This document shows, piece after piece, positions 26,493-36,408 of a stretch of 64,000 bases of DNA. A model generated the notes under the pieces. It made no database searches and had not been told where the DNA came from. It was given only the letters and a program-made list of their open reading frames with translations. Source of the stretch: Methanococcoides sp. LMO-2 (GTDB lineage Archaea; Halobacteriota; Methanosarcinia; Methanosarcinales; Methanosarcinaceae); assembly GCF_038432375.1 (NCBI RefSeq), contig NZ_JBCAUS010000007.1, forward strand, positions 124,001 through 188,000, read 5' to 3'. Position 1 is the stretch's first letter; each line of letters opens with the position of its first letter. Both the position numbers and the translations under genes were made by a program.

Positions 26493-27359
26493 TCAAAGAT
26501 CCGGAATGGACCTCAGGTATTCCTTCACACTTGGACCGAAATCCTCACTGCAAAGTGCAAAATCAATAACAGCCTGAACATACCCCAGCTTGTCACCGGT
26601 ATCATACCGTTTGCCTGCGAACTTGTAAGCATAGACCTTCTGCATATCGTTGAGCATACGGATACCATCGGTCAGCTGAATTTCACCACCTACACCTGTG
26701 CCGGCATCCCTGATGCAATCGAATATCTCAGGTGTAAAAACGTACCTTCCTATGGCACCAATGTTGGATGGAGCTTCCTCTATAGAGGGTTTTTCCACAA
26801 TATCCTCCAGGATACAAAGTGACTCATCAAGTGGTTTACCCTTTATGATACCATAGCTGCTGACCTTTTCACTTGGAACCTCTTCCACCGCAATAGTAGA
26901 GCACCTGTATTTCTGGAAGACATCGATCAGTTGCCGAATACAGGGAGTGTGATTTACAATTATATCATCACCAAGAAGGACAGCAAATGGATCACCGCTT
27001 ATGTGCTTTCGGGCGGTCATTATGGCATCACCAAGACCTCTTGGTTCTTTCTGTCTGATGTAATGGATGTCCACCATGGAAGAAATGTCTTCTACCATTT
27101 TGAGAAGGTCGTCCTTATGCTTTTCCTTAAGATGCATTTCCAGTTCAGGAGAATCGTCAAAATAATCCTCAATGGAACGCTTACTCCTTCCAGTGACAAA
27201 TATTATATCATCGATACCTGCAGCTATAGCCTCCTCCACGACATAATGAATCACCGGCTTATCGATTATCGGAAGCATTTCTTTAGGCATGGACTTGGTC
27301 ACCGGCAGGAACCGGGTCCCAAGACCTGCAGCAGGAATTACAGCTTTTTTGACATCCAT
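26493..27359 (-). CDS. galU: UTP-glucose-1-phosphate uridylyltransferase
   Basis: A 288-residue nucleotidyltransferase making UDP-glucose. The signature AVIPAAGLGTRFLPVTKSMPKEM lies at the N-terminus, with the Lys and Arg of the triphosphate site; VLLGDDIIV and VEKPSIEEAPSNIGAIGRYVF follow. Length is typical. UDP-glucose would feed UDP-glucuronate and the downstream UDP-xylose-type enzyme at 43118-44050. It is a single gene next to aglB. Confidence 0.95.
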   Translation of the reverse strand: MDVKKAVIPAAGLGTRFLPVTKSMPKEMLPIIDKPVIHYVVEEAIAAGIDDIIFVTGRSKRSIEDYFDDSPELEMHLKEKHKDDLLKMVEDISSMVDIHYIRQKEPRGLGDAIMTARKHISGDPFAVLLGDDIIVNHTPCIRQLIDVFQKYRCSTIAVEEVPSEKVSSYGIIKGKPLDESLCILEDIVEKPSIEEAPSNIGAIGRYVFTPEIFDCIRDAGTGVGGEIQLTDGIRMLNDMQKVYAYKFAGKRYDTGDKLGYVQAVIDFALCSEDFGPSVKEYLRSIPDL

Positions 27360-27493
27360 TTAAACATCCCTTATTAAGGTCATAATTTTGATATTTATCG
27401 ATCGTTATTACAAGTTAATTATCAGATTATAAAAGGGAAATCCCATCAAAACATTAGAAAATGCACTGATGGGAGTTGTACAAAATCTGCGCA

Positions 27494-29950
27494 TTAGACC
27501 TCTATCACATTTCCGTCCAGTACATCCCTTTCGTCGACATCCACTTCTTCCTGAACATTACCATAGCTTATCTTGTAAGGGCCAACAGGCATGGTGTCGA
27601 ACTGTGTCTCACCTTCAATAGGACCAAGTGTTGAATATGGTACTGTGAAAGAGTAGGTTCCATCCGAAACTGTCGACTGGGAGTATACGAAGGTCCTTCC
27701 GATGTTTGTCAATATGGTCACTGAGATGGTCACGTCCTCGCCTTCAGGCGCTTCGCCGACGATCTGTGCACCCTCAACATACTCGAATATCTTCACATAC
27801 CCGGTATTTTCAAGAGGAATGTTTCCTTCGAAGAGCGCATTGTACACGTTCTTGTAACCTGTCTCAGCAGAATTTCCGGCAGGAGATTCGTGCACCATAC
27901 GATACTCTTCCATTCCTCTTGCATCAAAGATATGGAGCCTTGATTCCATGGAATTGAAATATCTTGGCCCGGGAACGGTCTGCACTCCCTGGTCGGTCTG
28001 CACAGGAATGTAATAATCAGCTGTATCAAGGGTCCATGCGGTCATGGCATAGAACTTGCCAGTTGCCATCTCAACATCGGACACAATGTACCTTGCACCG
28101 GCCTTCTCCGGGTCAGGATGAACTGCCTCAAGAACTGCGGTGGCCTCTTCTTCAGACTGTGCAGTGAAGAATGTCGCTGCACCTGGTTTGTTCTCTTCAT
28201 CAATGCTGTTCCTTCTGCCACCTATTCCCTGCTGGAATGGATTGGCATTCGGAATCCGGTGACCGATCACCTCAATCCAGTGGCCGTAGTCCCACCAGGA
28301 CATCACGCCATATGCGGTGTCGGGATACTGGTAGCTCTCACCTTCTGCGGGCGTTTCATAGCTTTCGTAGTAATCCAGTCCTGGATCAGGAGTGTTTGAG
28401 TCAAGCCACATGCTAGCTTCGATCCAGTATCCATTGGGTCCTCCTGTATACTGTGACTGCTTCATTGACATGTCATAGGATGGATACATGAAGACCAGCA
28501 GTATGACAAGAACTGATAGTATAGGCCATATCTTAATGCTTTTAATGTCGAACTTATCCTTTAGTTTGATCTCATCAAGAAGATCCTTCCAGCCTGCAAG
28601 ATCCAGGATCTTGATACCAACATAAGCAGACAGGATGGCAGCGTTCACTGAATAGTAGTATGCAAAACGGTTCTGCTGGAGCATGGCCCAGATGATCATG
28701 AAGGTCCAGACAAGCAGGAATGTCCTTTCAGGAGTGTTGTTCTTCTTGAATGCCTCATAACCGAGGTAGATTATTGCAATGAGTGAGATGTAGCCCATAG
28801 TTGTGAAGTTGCCCCAGAAAGGAGCAATGGAGAACTGGCCACCTACGGAGAGGAGGGGGGAGGCTTCAGCGATTGTGAGGCCGCCCCCTGTGCGCATGAA
28901 GTAGCTTGCTAAACTTGATATTAAGCCATAGATTGATGGTGAAAGTATCTTTGCGAACACAATCCCTACAATGGAAAGTGATGCTATTGAGATCGGGTAG
29001 TAATATTTTTTGAGATCTCTTTTGTTGAGTTCAATTGAAATAAGGGTGAAAATGGGGAATGCTATGGTTCCGGCGAAGAGACCTTTTATCAGGAGACCTC
29101 TGGAAGAAAGATTCGGAACCATTAATACCATTAGCAAAGCAATACCAAAAATAATAACGCCGCCGACTGCGAGATAATCGGTCGAGCGATTATGCATGTG
29201 ATCTATTATATGCTGCACTGTGATGTAGATGCCAAGAATAAAACTGAAGAATACTGCTCCATACCATGCGAGTGAGTAAGCGCCCAGTGACACTCCTGCA
29301 AGTATAAAATACGCGAGTGCAGGTCTTAATTCAGCAAACTTCCCGGCCCTGATGCTTTCAAAAGTAAATGGGTGTTCACGACCGACCTTCAATGCCATTA
29401 TCAGGAACATGGCAACAATGGTGGTTAGGAGGGTCTCTGCTATGTGGTGGTCATTGAACCCGATCATAGACCTTGAGAGAAACTGCCCCGGTGCAATCGC
29501 AATTAGCAAAGCTGCAAGCAAACCGACCCTGCGATCGAACAGCCACTTGGCTACGAAGTATGTTGGGATCACTACTATTGCACCAAGAAATGCAGGGTAA
29601 TATGCACAAACCTTGTAGATCAGATCCTGATCCGGGTTCCCAAAACCGAGGATCCAGATGATCGAAGATAATACCAGATCGAACAGGGGTGCAAAGATCT
29701 GACGAGTACCACTTGGATACTGTGTGTAGGCATCGAACCACAGTATATTAGGGAAATTGTGCACAATGGATTCTACGTTTCGCAAGTGATACCATGGATC
29801 ATTTCCGCCAAAACGTACGAAACCGTTTGACAGGAATACACTTGCTTTGGGTATGGTTCTGATATATAATGCAACCAGGAATGAGATAAGCACCCCTGCA
29901 ATGTAAGGTAAGGATCTAGTAATTTGGGTTTTTTTGTTTTCACCGGTCAT
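27494..29950 (-). CDS. aglB: Archaeal oligosaccharyltransferase AglB (STT3)
   Basis: An 818-residue enzyme that moves a lipid-linked glycan to Asn in N-x-S/T. About 13 membrane helices fill residues 1-480, with the first acidic motif in GGNDPWYHLRN and the SPLLSVGGQFSIAPFWGNF loop with a Glu-less variant region. The catalytic C-terminal domain starts with YGVMSWWDYGHWIEVIGHR, where WWDYG is the defining motif, followed by DVEMATGKFYAM (DK-type motif) and a beta-sandwich end. I start at MTGENKKTQ (29950) after GAGTGA; longer starts add a non-family stretch. It sits at the edge of the glycan locus. Confidence 0.95.
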   Translation of the reverse strand: MTGENKKTQITRSLPYIAGVLISFLVALYIRTIPKASVFLSNGFVRFGGNDPWYHLRNVESIVHNFPNILWFDAYTQYPSGTRQIFAPLFDLVLSSIIWILGFGNPDQDLIYKVCAYYPAFLGAIVVIPTYFVAKWLFDRRVGLLAALLIAIAPGQFLSRSMIGFNDHHIAETLLTTIVAMFLIMALKVGREHPFTFESIRAGKFAELRPALAYFILAGVSLGAYSLAWYGAVFFSFILGIYITVQHIIDHMHNRSTDYLAVGGVIIFGIALLMVLMVPNLSSRGLLIKGLFAGTIAFPIFTLISIELNKRDLKKYYYPISIASLSIVGIVFAKILSPSIYGLISSLASYFMRTGGGLTIAEASPLLSVGGQFSIAPFWGNFTTMGYISLIAIIYLGYEAFKKNNTPERTFLLVWTFMIIWAMLQQNRFAYYYSVNAAILSAYVGIKILDLAGWKDLLDEIKLKDKFDIKSIKIWPILSVLVILLVFMYPSYDMSMKQSQYTGGPNGYWIEASMWLDSNTPDPGLDYYESYETPAEGESYQYPDTAYGVMSWWDYGHWIEVIGHRIPNANPFQQGIGGRRNSIDEENKPGAATFFTAQSEEEATAVLEAVHPDPEKAGARYIVSDVEMATGKFYAMTAWTLDTADYYIPVQTDQGVQTVPGPRYFNSMESRLHIFDARGMEEYRMVHESPAGNSAETGYKNVYNALFEGNIPLENTGYVKIFEYVEGAQIVGEAPEGEDVTISVTILTNIGRTFVYSQSTVSDGTYSFTVPYSTLGPIEGETQFDTMPVGPYKISYGNVQEEVDVDERDVLDGNVIEV

Positions 29951-30171
29951 ATGCTTCACTCGCATTAAGTGCATATTGAATATTTTAAACAATGAAGAGA
30001 TAGATAACATAATGCAGGTATCTACCCTATATTAAAGGGAACTTTCTTTTAAATTTGCAATGTATTAATTCATCATTCGATATATAACTATTATCGAACA
30101 AACTACCATATATTGCAATTGGATTGTTACAAACTAGAGATAATAGACACTGACATACACAATTAATTACG

Positions 30172-31038
30172 TCATTGGTTTTTTTGTTTCAAAATAACGT
30201 TCTTTTTGTGAGAAAGCCCGGTCACAAAACGTTTCCCAAAATTAACCAGATACCTCGTATTCTTATCTCCAAGTATCCTATTTAAAACTGGATAACAAAT
30301 AGCCCACGCATATGAGATGAGCCAGGGGATCGTGACAACCTTTAAACTATGAGTTCGCCTTGCTCTGGCAGTTTCCTTAACAAGGTTAGTACAGTTGGCA
30401 GTGACACCACCGGTTTGCATTCCAGCTACAATCAGTCCATTTACAAAAAGAGCATCTCCACCTTCCTTAAAGACCCTGATAAGTAACTCATAATCCCCTA
30501 CGATCCTATAAGATTCATCGAACTTTCCATATGTTTCAAACAGGCTGCGGTGGTGGAACATTCCCTGATGCGTAAAAGTACATACCCCATCTTCAACAAT
30601 ACCATTCCATGTATAATCCCATGGATTGCCATCGACACAACATATCTCATCAGCTGCTGTTACTCTTGCAACCTGCCCATAGACCAGTTGAATATTTTCG
30701 GATGCACCCTTCATCAGATGTGATGCCATCTCCTGAAATACGCTATTCTTCCAAAGATAGTCGTCAGATCCCAAAAAATAGATCCATTCCCCACTGACAT
30801 GGTCCAGTGCCTTATTCCAGGCATTGTAAATTCCAGTATCTGGCTCTGATTTCCAGTAAGCTATCTTGTCGTTGTTTCTTTTTAGGATGTCTACAGTATC
30901 ATCTGTAGAACCCCCATCAAGAACTATAAGCTCCTTATTGGGATAAGTCTGATCGAATACACTATCAATACAACGCTGTAAGGTCTTGTCACCATTATAC
31001 ACGGCCACAATTACGGAGATCAGTGGTTGTGAGGTCAT
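30172..31038 (-). CDS. Family 2 glycosyltransferase
   Basis: A 288-residue GT-A enzyme. The N-terminus ISVIVAVYNGDKTLQRCIDSV and LIVLDGGSTDDTVDIL bind the nucleotide sugar, and FLGSDDYLW is the DxD-type metal site. The phrase EPDTGIYNAWNKAL is common in WcaA-like enzymes. The C-terminal part has a possible membrane-binding hydrophobic stretch (PWLISYAWAICYPVL). Donor and acceptor are unknown. It is upstream of aglB on the same strand with 221 bases between. Confidence 0.9.
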   Translation of the reverse strand: MTSQPLISVIVAVYNGDKTLQRCIDSVFDQTYPNKELIVLDGGSTDDTVDILKRNNDKIAYWKSEPDTGIYNAWNKALDHVSGEWIYFLGSDDYLWKNSVFQEMASHLMKGASENIQLVYGQVARVTAADEICCVDGNPWDYTWNGIVEDGVCTFTHQGMFHHRSLFETYGKFDESYRIVGDYELLIRVFKEGGDALFVNGLIVAGMQTGGVTANCTNLVKETARARRTHSLKVVTIPWLISYAWAICYPVLNRILGDKNTRYLVNFGKRFVTGLSHKKNVILKQKNQ

Positions 31039-31118
31039 TTAATTCGCCATTGGATCCTTATGACTTTTATATCATCATTGAATATAGCATTGAATATTCC
31101 ATCAGTTATTATGTACTA

Positions 31119-32063
31119 TTATGCCGGTTCATTTCCACTTTTGTACCACTCATATGTTTCCGTAATTCCGTCCTTGAGCGATATCCTGGCTTCCCATCCA
31201 AGTCCGTTCAGCCTGCTAACATCCAGCAACTTCTGAGGAGTACCATCCGGTTTTGATGTATCATAAACTATCTCACCCTCATATCCCACAATATCTCCTA
31301 TGAGCTCAGCAAGCTCCTGAATAGTGATATCTTTTCCAACCCCGATATTAACGAACTCACCTACATCGGACTCATCATAGTTCTCCATAAGATGAACACA
31401 GGCATCCGCCATATCATCAACATGCAGGAACTCACGCCTCGGCAGGCCTGTGCCCCAAATCACGATCTCTGGCTTACCCTCTACCTTTGCCTCATGGAAC
31501 TTGCGGATGAGTGCAGGCATCACATGAGATGATTCAAGATCGAAATTATCATTCTGCCCGTAAAGGTTTGTTGGCATGACAGACATGAAGTTTGTCCCAT
31601 ATTGCTGATTATAGTGCTTGCAAAGTCTTATCCCGGCGATCTTTGCTATTGCATATGCCTCGTTTGTAACTTCAAGTTCCCCGGTAAGCAGATATTCTTC
31701 CTTCATGGGCTGGGGTGCAAACTTTGGATATATGCAGGATGAACCAAGGAAAAGAAGCTTTTTGGCACCGTAGGTATAGGCAGCATGGATGACATTTGCC
31801 TCGATCATGATGTTCTGGTAGATAAACTCTGCAGGATACGTGCTGTTTGCAAGGATACCACCTACTTTAGCTGCTGCTAGGAAGACGTACTCTGGTTTCT
31901 CTGATTGGAAGAACTCATTGACTGCTTTTTGATCTGTCAGATCGAGTCCATTATGTGTTTTACATAGCAAATTAGTATAACCATTTGATTCCAGTTTTCT
32001 CTTTATAGCTGAACCAACCATACCCCTGTGACCAGCAATAAAAATCCTGCTATTCTTATCCAT
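31119..32063 (-). CDS. fcl: GDP-L-fucose synthase
   Basis: A 314-residue short-chain dehydrogenase/reductase that epimerises and reduces GDP-4-keto-6-deoxymannose to GDP-fucose. NADP motif [41 protein letters not shown], the YAIAK catalytic Tyr/Lys pair and [25 protein letters not shown] identify it. Gmd, which makes its substrate, is at 42011-43042, and ManC at 46224-47594 supplies GDP-mannose. Thus the full GDP-fucose route is within this locus. Confidence 0.95.
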   Translation of the reverse strand: MDKNSRIFIAGHRGMVGSAIKRKLESNGYTNLLCKTHNGLDLTDQKAVNEFFQSEKPEYVFLAAAKVGGILANSTYPAEFIYQNIMIEANVIHAAYTYGAKKLLFLGSSCIYPKFAPQPMKEEYLLTGELEVTNEAYAIAKIAGIRLCKHYNQQYGTNFMSVMPTNLYGQNDNFDLESSHVMPALIRKFHEAKVEGKPEIVIWGTGLPRREFLHVDDMADACVHLMENYDESDVGEFVNIGVGKDITIQELAELIGDIVGYEGEIVYDTSKPDGTPQKLLDVSRLNGLGWEARISLKDGITETYEWYKSGNEPA

Positions 32064-32086
32064 TAAAAATCCTCAATCAGTATTAA

Positions 32087-33334
32087 TTATAATTCTGAAT
32101 ATAAATCTGCATATTTTTTGGCAATCGATTTTAGTTCAAAATTCTTTTCTACATACTTTCTGGAAGCTTCACTTAAGTATTCCTTTCTTTGATCCTGCTC
32201 AACAACCCACTCTATACCTTTTGCCAGATCATCCACATCAAAGGGTTTTGCCAGATACCCATTTTCTTTGTGCACGATCATGTCTGACATCCCACCAATA
32301 TCAAAAGCTACCGATGGAGTTCCACATGCAAGAGATTCCATGATCGTATTTGGTAAATTGTCCTGTACAGATGGTGCTACAAAAACATCAGCTGCAGAGT
32401 ATATTGAATTTAGCATGTTATCCGGTAATCTGCCCATATAATTTATTGGAATATCCAATTGATCACCATCATCCGAATTCCCAAACACGATGGCTTCAAA
32501 ATCAAACTCATCAGAAAGCATACCTACTGCAGATCTTAAATATTGAAAACCTTTTCTTTTATCCCCTGTGGAGTTCAATGCCCCAAAAAGAATCAAATTC
32601 TTGTCCAAAGGTAATTTTAAAGCTCTTCTGGCTTCATCCTTTGAAACCGGTTTGTATTTTTGAAGATCAAGGCCATTCGGGATCACTTCGATTTTCTTAT
32701 CCTCAAATAAAGAACTGGAACTTGCACAATTCGCCAGCCAACGGCTGGGTGTAACAACAGTAAAATCCAGATCAGCCCAATATTTTTTCTTGCGTTTCCA
32801 GACCCAATTACTCAGATCATTTCCTTTACCAGAACTAAGTTGTGGACATGTACCACACTTATTTTTGTAACCATCACATGTACCATTATAGTGACAGCCG
32901 CCGGTAAAAGCCCACATATCATGCAGAGTCCACACAAGAGGTTGCTTTATTTTAGCAACTTCCTGAACAGGAACAAAACCCTGACATATCCAGTGGAAAT
33001 GTACAACATCAGGATGTATCCGGTTAATTTTCTTGTGTATATTGTGAGGTAGCCACTGTGGACTCCAATCCATTTGCTGGAAATTATGATAATCGTAATA
33101 TGCTAAAGGCAATCGATCTACAAGATAACGTGCAACAGCCATTAGATTCCAGCTAGATGACCTTGGACCTTTTATATTTGTCTTTGGACCTATTACAGAA
33201 TTATCAGTACTCGTTTTTTTCTGTACTAACATTCTTGATTCAACACCAATTTCCTGAAGTCCCTGATGTAACCTGTAAGCTGCTCGAGCTGCACCACCCT
33301 GGAGGTCAGAAGTATTGATGAGAAGAGGTTTCAT
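32087..33334 (-). CDS. Family 4 glycosyltransferase (WcaC-like)
   Basis: A 415-residue GT-B enzyme. The N-terminus LLINTSDLQGGAARAAYRLHQGLQEIG and the Cys-rich loop WAFTGGCHYNGTCDGYKNKCGTCPQLSS are typical of WcaC-like colanic-acid transferases; the C-terminal donor site has PNGLDLQKYKP and ESLACGTPSVAFDIGGMSDMI. I start at the ATG at 33334 (MKPLLINTSD). It lies 23 bases before fcl in the same direction. The four Cys may bind zinc. Confidence 0.9.
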   Translation of the reverse strand: MKPLLINTSDLQGGAARAAYRLHQGLQEIGVESRMLVQKKTSTDNSVIGPKTNIKGPRSSSWNLMAVARYLVDRLPLAYYDYHNFQQMDWSPQWLPHNIHKKINRIHPDVVHFHWICQGFVPVQEVAKIKQPLVWTLHDMWAFTGGCHYNGTCDGYKNKCGTCPQLSSGKGNDLSNWVWKRKKKYWADLDFTVVTPSRWLANCASSSSLFEDKKIEVIPNGLDLQKYKPVSKDEARRALKLPLDKNLILFGALNSTGDKRKGFQYLRSAVGMLSDEFDFEAIVFGNSDDGDQLDIPINYMGRLPDNMLNSIYSAADVFVAPSVQDNLPNTIMESLACGTPSVAFDIGGMSDMIVHKENGYLAKPFDVDDLAKGIEWVVEQDQRKEYLSEASRKYVEKNFELKSIAKKYADLYSEL

Positions 33335-33446
33335 ATTTTTCACAAATTTAATACTAGTTAGTAGCATAAGGATTTGTTAAATCATATATAACTCTTGGGT
33401 TAAAATGGGATTGTTCAGGACATTGATTTTGCAAGTTCCACTTTTT

Positions 33447-33456
33447 TTATAAATAG
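33447..33456 (+). promoter_or_regulatory. Possible TATA box of the FkbM methyltransferase gene
   Basis: TTATAAATAG after a T-run, about 90 bases before the ATG at 33543, between divergent genes. It fits an archaeal TATA box, but the whole 208-base gap is AT-rich and other candidates exist (TTTATAATCG near 33489). Confidence 0.3.
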
Positions 33457-33542
33457 TAGTACACCATATTACAGATTTAATAGTACTATTTATAATCGCA
33501 AATATAAAAAATAAATACTGTGAGCTATAAAGAGGGGGAATA

Positions 33543-34238
33543 ATGAGCCAATTATTAAAAAATATTTTTTTAAAATTTTACGAACTAATTAAATTTAGGA
33601 TTTACAAGAATAATCTTGCTAATTGCCAAATCGAATATTTAGGATCTGATTATGGTGGGTGGGCATTTTGTCCTGTAAACATCGATGAGAATAGTATTGT
33701 TTATTCTTTTGGCATTGGTGAAGATATTTCTTGGGATGAGGCTTTGATTAAACAAAAAAATGTAATAGTTAATGGATTTGATCCTACCCCAAGAGCAATT
33801 GAATTTGCAAAAAATAAGAATATAGATAAATTTGTAATTCACCCGAAGGGTATTGCTTCATCAAATGGGTACATGGACTTTTTCCCTCCAAAAAATCCAG
33901 ACCATGTGTCACACTCTTTGGTGGCAAAGAACAATAGTTCAGATGAAGCTATAAAAGTAAAGGTTGAAACAATCGACACAATAATGGAGGAATTAGGTCA
34001 CAAAAAGATCGATATTCTAAAGATGGATATCGAGGGCTCAGAATATGAAGTCATAGCAGACATGCTCAATAAAAGAATTTATCCTGAACAATTACTAATA
34101 GAATTTCATCATCGTTTTGAACCTTTCACCATAGATGAAACTATTGAAACTATCAACAAATTAATTGAAAACTCATATAAGATCAATTACATTTCTAAGA
34201 ACAATCAGGATTTTTCGTTTATCAGAAAACTCGACTGA
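33543..34238 (+). CDS. FkbM-family methyltransferase
   Basis: A 231-residue SAM-dependent O-methyltransferase. Motif I region is IVYSFGIGEDISWDEALI, motif II-like VNGFDPTPRAIEFAKN, and the FkbM signature is IDILKMDIEGSEYEVIADML. It probably methylates a glycan hydroxyl. It is the only gene on the plus strand inside the glycan cluster, and its last 17 bases overlap the neighbouring glycosyltransferase on the other strand. The gene is AT-rich with many AAA/ATT codons, unlike the housekeeping genes here. Confidence 0.9.
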   Translation: MSQLLKNIFLKFYELIKFRIYKNNLANCQIEYLGSDYGGWAFCPVNIDENSIVYSFGIGEDISWDEALIKQKNVIVNGFDPTPRAIEFAKNKNIDKFVIHPKGIASSNGYMDFFPPKNPDHVSHSLVAKNNSSDEAIKVKVETIDTIMEELGHKKIDILKMDIEGSEYEVIADMLNKRIYPEQLLIEFHHRFEPFTIDETIETINKLIENSYKINYISKNNQDFSFIRKLD

Positions 34239-35160
34239 TCAATGAAATAAAAGGGTCGATAAATTTGCCAAATCTGTGATGACAAACATAAAACATTTTT
34301 TTAAACAAATTTCCAGTCTGAAAATCAGAATAGGATTTTACAATCCTATTATCAGGAATTATTGCATCAGGGAATGCAATTGTGCTTGTTTTTTGCTTAT
34401 TGATCTGGACATCATATCTTCCATCAGCAGAACAATGAACCCCACTGCCATCATGCCCTATATTCATTATCCTGGACCTCACCGGATTTATGGAAAGCCC
34501 ATCATGCATAATTATGTTGATAGCCCAAAAAACAGCCCACGAATCGATCTTGCCTTCGATCTGCCATTTTAACATTGTATACAAATCCAACCCTGCACGA
34601 TCTACTTTTTTCTTTATTGATATTGAACTATCAATTGTCTTTAGTATCCCGGAATCCTTGGAATAGTATTTCCATGCCCTTCTCCAAGTACCCCATCCCC
34701 ATGATGAAAAGCGGTAAGAGAAATATATGTCGTAAGTATAATCATCTGGTATCATGATTGGGGGAGCATAACCACTCACATTCATTATTCTTTCATCAGA
34801 TTCATAATTATCAAGGCAAATGTTCATGAACTGTAAGAAATCCTGAGAAGGATAACAATCATCCTCTAAAACAATTATACGATCATGCTTCTGCAATACA
34901 TAATTTATACCATCTACAAGAGACCTTGCCAACCCTTTATTGCACTCATTCTCAATGATTGTGACATTTTCCAGTTCATAAGAATGGATTAATTCACGTG
35001 TCGATCGAACAGAATCCAAATCCTTTTCGCTCTTTGCTCCATCACAGAAAACATAAAGTAAGCTTTCTGTAAATCCAGGATTTGTCACAAGACTTTCAAG
35101 TGTCCTGCGGGTGTGATTACGTCGATTGTATACGAATAAGGCTATTGGAGCAAGTTTCAT
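34222..35160 (-). CDS. Glycosyltransferase (GT-A, GNT-I/family 2-like)
   Basis: A 312-residue GT-A protein. It begins LAPIALFVYNRRNHTRRTLESL, with LYVFCDGAKSEKDLDSV and the metal-binding IIVLEDDCYPSQDFLQFMN. The SSWGWGTWRRAWKYY block is typical of a group of sugar transferases near O-antigen loci. Donor and acceptor are unknown. It starts a run of minus-strand genes that differ from the flanking genes in base composition. Confidence 0.85.
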   Translation of the reverse strand: MKLAPIALFVYNRRNHTRRTLESLVTNPGFTESLLYVFCDGAKSEKDLDSVRSTRELIHSYELENVTIIENECNKGLARSLVDGINYVLQKHDRIIVLEDDCYPSQDFLQFMNICLDNYESDERIMNVSGYAPPIMIPDDYTYDIYFSYRFSSWGWGTWRRAWKYYSKDSGILKTIDSSISIKKKVDRAGLDLYTMLKWQIEGKIDSWAVFWAINIIMHDGLSINPVRSRIMNIGHDGSGVHCSADGRYDVQINKQKTSTIAFPDAIIPDNRIVKSYSDFQTGNLFKKMFYVCHHRFGKFIDPFISLISRVF

Positions 35161-35249
35161 ATTAGACCTTGTTGATTACCACTAATGTTTTCTCATTGAT
35201 TCTAACTTATGATTGCTGATCATAATATGGAAATTAAACAATTATCCCT

Positions 35250-36398
35250 TCAATTTTGTAATAATGAAGAATATAAGCTTATCATCTTTTTGTTTTGCAC
35301 ATCTGATGAAAAAAAAGCTTTTGCTCTCGACTTTCCAGACTGTCCCATCATGTATCTAAATTTTTCATTATCTAGTAGTTTAATAATTTGTGCCACAAAA
35401 CATTCTATGTCATCGGGTGGACAGATAAAACCAGTTTCACCATTTATAACTGATTCAGGTAAGCCACCAACATCGGATGTAACACAGGGTAATCCATGTG
35501 CCATAGCTTCTACAACTGATATTCCATGGCTTTCGAGTAGACTTGGCTGGAAATAGATAGTGCTCTGTTTATACAAGGATTCTACGTTGCTTTGATGTCC
35601 TATGAATTTAATGCCTTCTAACCCCATCTGTTTCACTATATAGTTACATTCTTCCAGAAGATTTCCTTCTCCTGCCCAGATGAATTCAATTGGTATATCT
35701 GGTCTTTGTCTAATTACTTCTTGGGCTACTCCTATCCATATTTTTGGGTTTTTGTACCATATGACATGTCCTAATGTTAGAACTCGGTAAATGTTTGTAT
35801 TTTCATTCTGGATATGGCCTTCAACAAAACATTTTTTGCTCACAGAATTGTAAATTACTTTAATATAATCGCTTTTTTGTGCAGGCACCCATAAGTCTAG
35901 AATCTGCTTTTTTGAATATTCTGAAACCGTAGTTAGCATTTTATTACGATTTAAAAAAATCCTCAAAAACGTTTTTTGTATACTGCTAAGACATATTATC
36001 TTGGTCCATAAAGGATAGGTATGAAAGGTATAAATAAACTTTACAGGAAATAAAATCAATCCTATGAACATACCAGGAGTACCATTTGATACTACTATCA
36101 TATCTGGATTTTCTTTAATGTAGATCGGCAAAATTGAAATGATATCAAAAAGAAGGTTCACTGGAAAATAACGCAGGAATCTCATAAAACCTTTATCTCT
36201 TGAAGGAATTATATGGAATCTGCACTTGTAACACTCTAAGAGAGACTTTATTTCATCATCCAACTGATTTCTGCACAGTGCAATTGAAACTTCATAGCCC
36301 TGTGAAGAATAAAAGTTAAGCAAATAATAAAAATAATTGCGTGTACCTCCGGATGAGCTGAATTCCGGAACCAACAATAATTTATATTCATCAGACAT
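35250..36398 (-). CDS. Family 4 glycosyltransferase
   Basis: A 382-residue GT-B enzyme. The N-terminal FSSSGGTRNYFYYLLNFYSSQGYEV binds the acceptor side, and the donor domain has LGHVIWYKNPKIWIGVAQEVI, FIGHQSNVESLYKQ and the Glu-rich SLLESHGISVVEAMAHGLPCVTSD, where E-x7-E holds the nucleotide sugar. The protein retains the mechanism, so it is likely functional. It is AT-rich. It begins 10 bases after the stop of the amber-interrupted transferase gene. Confidence 0.9.
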   Translation of the reverse strand: MSDEYKLLLVPEFSSSGGTRNYFYYLLNFYSSQGYEVSIALCRNQLDDEIKSLLECYKCRFHIIPSRDKGFMRFLRYFPVNLLFDIISILPIYIKENPDMIVVSNGTPGMFIGLILFPVKFIYTFHTYPLWTKIICLSSIQKTFLRIFLNRNKMLTTVSEYSKKQILDLWVPAQKSDYIKVIYNSVSKKCFVEGHIQNENTNIYRVLTLGHVIWYKNPKIWIGVAQEVIRQRPDIPIEFIWAGEGNLLEECNYIVKQMGLEGIKFIGHQSNVESLYKQSTIYFQPSLLESHGISVVEAMAHGLPCVTSDVGGLPESVINGETGFICPPDDIECFVAQIIKLLDNEKFRYMMGQSGKSRAKAFFSSDVQNKKMISLYSSLLQN

Positions 36399-36408
36399 TT
36401 CTACTCGT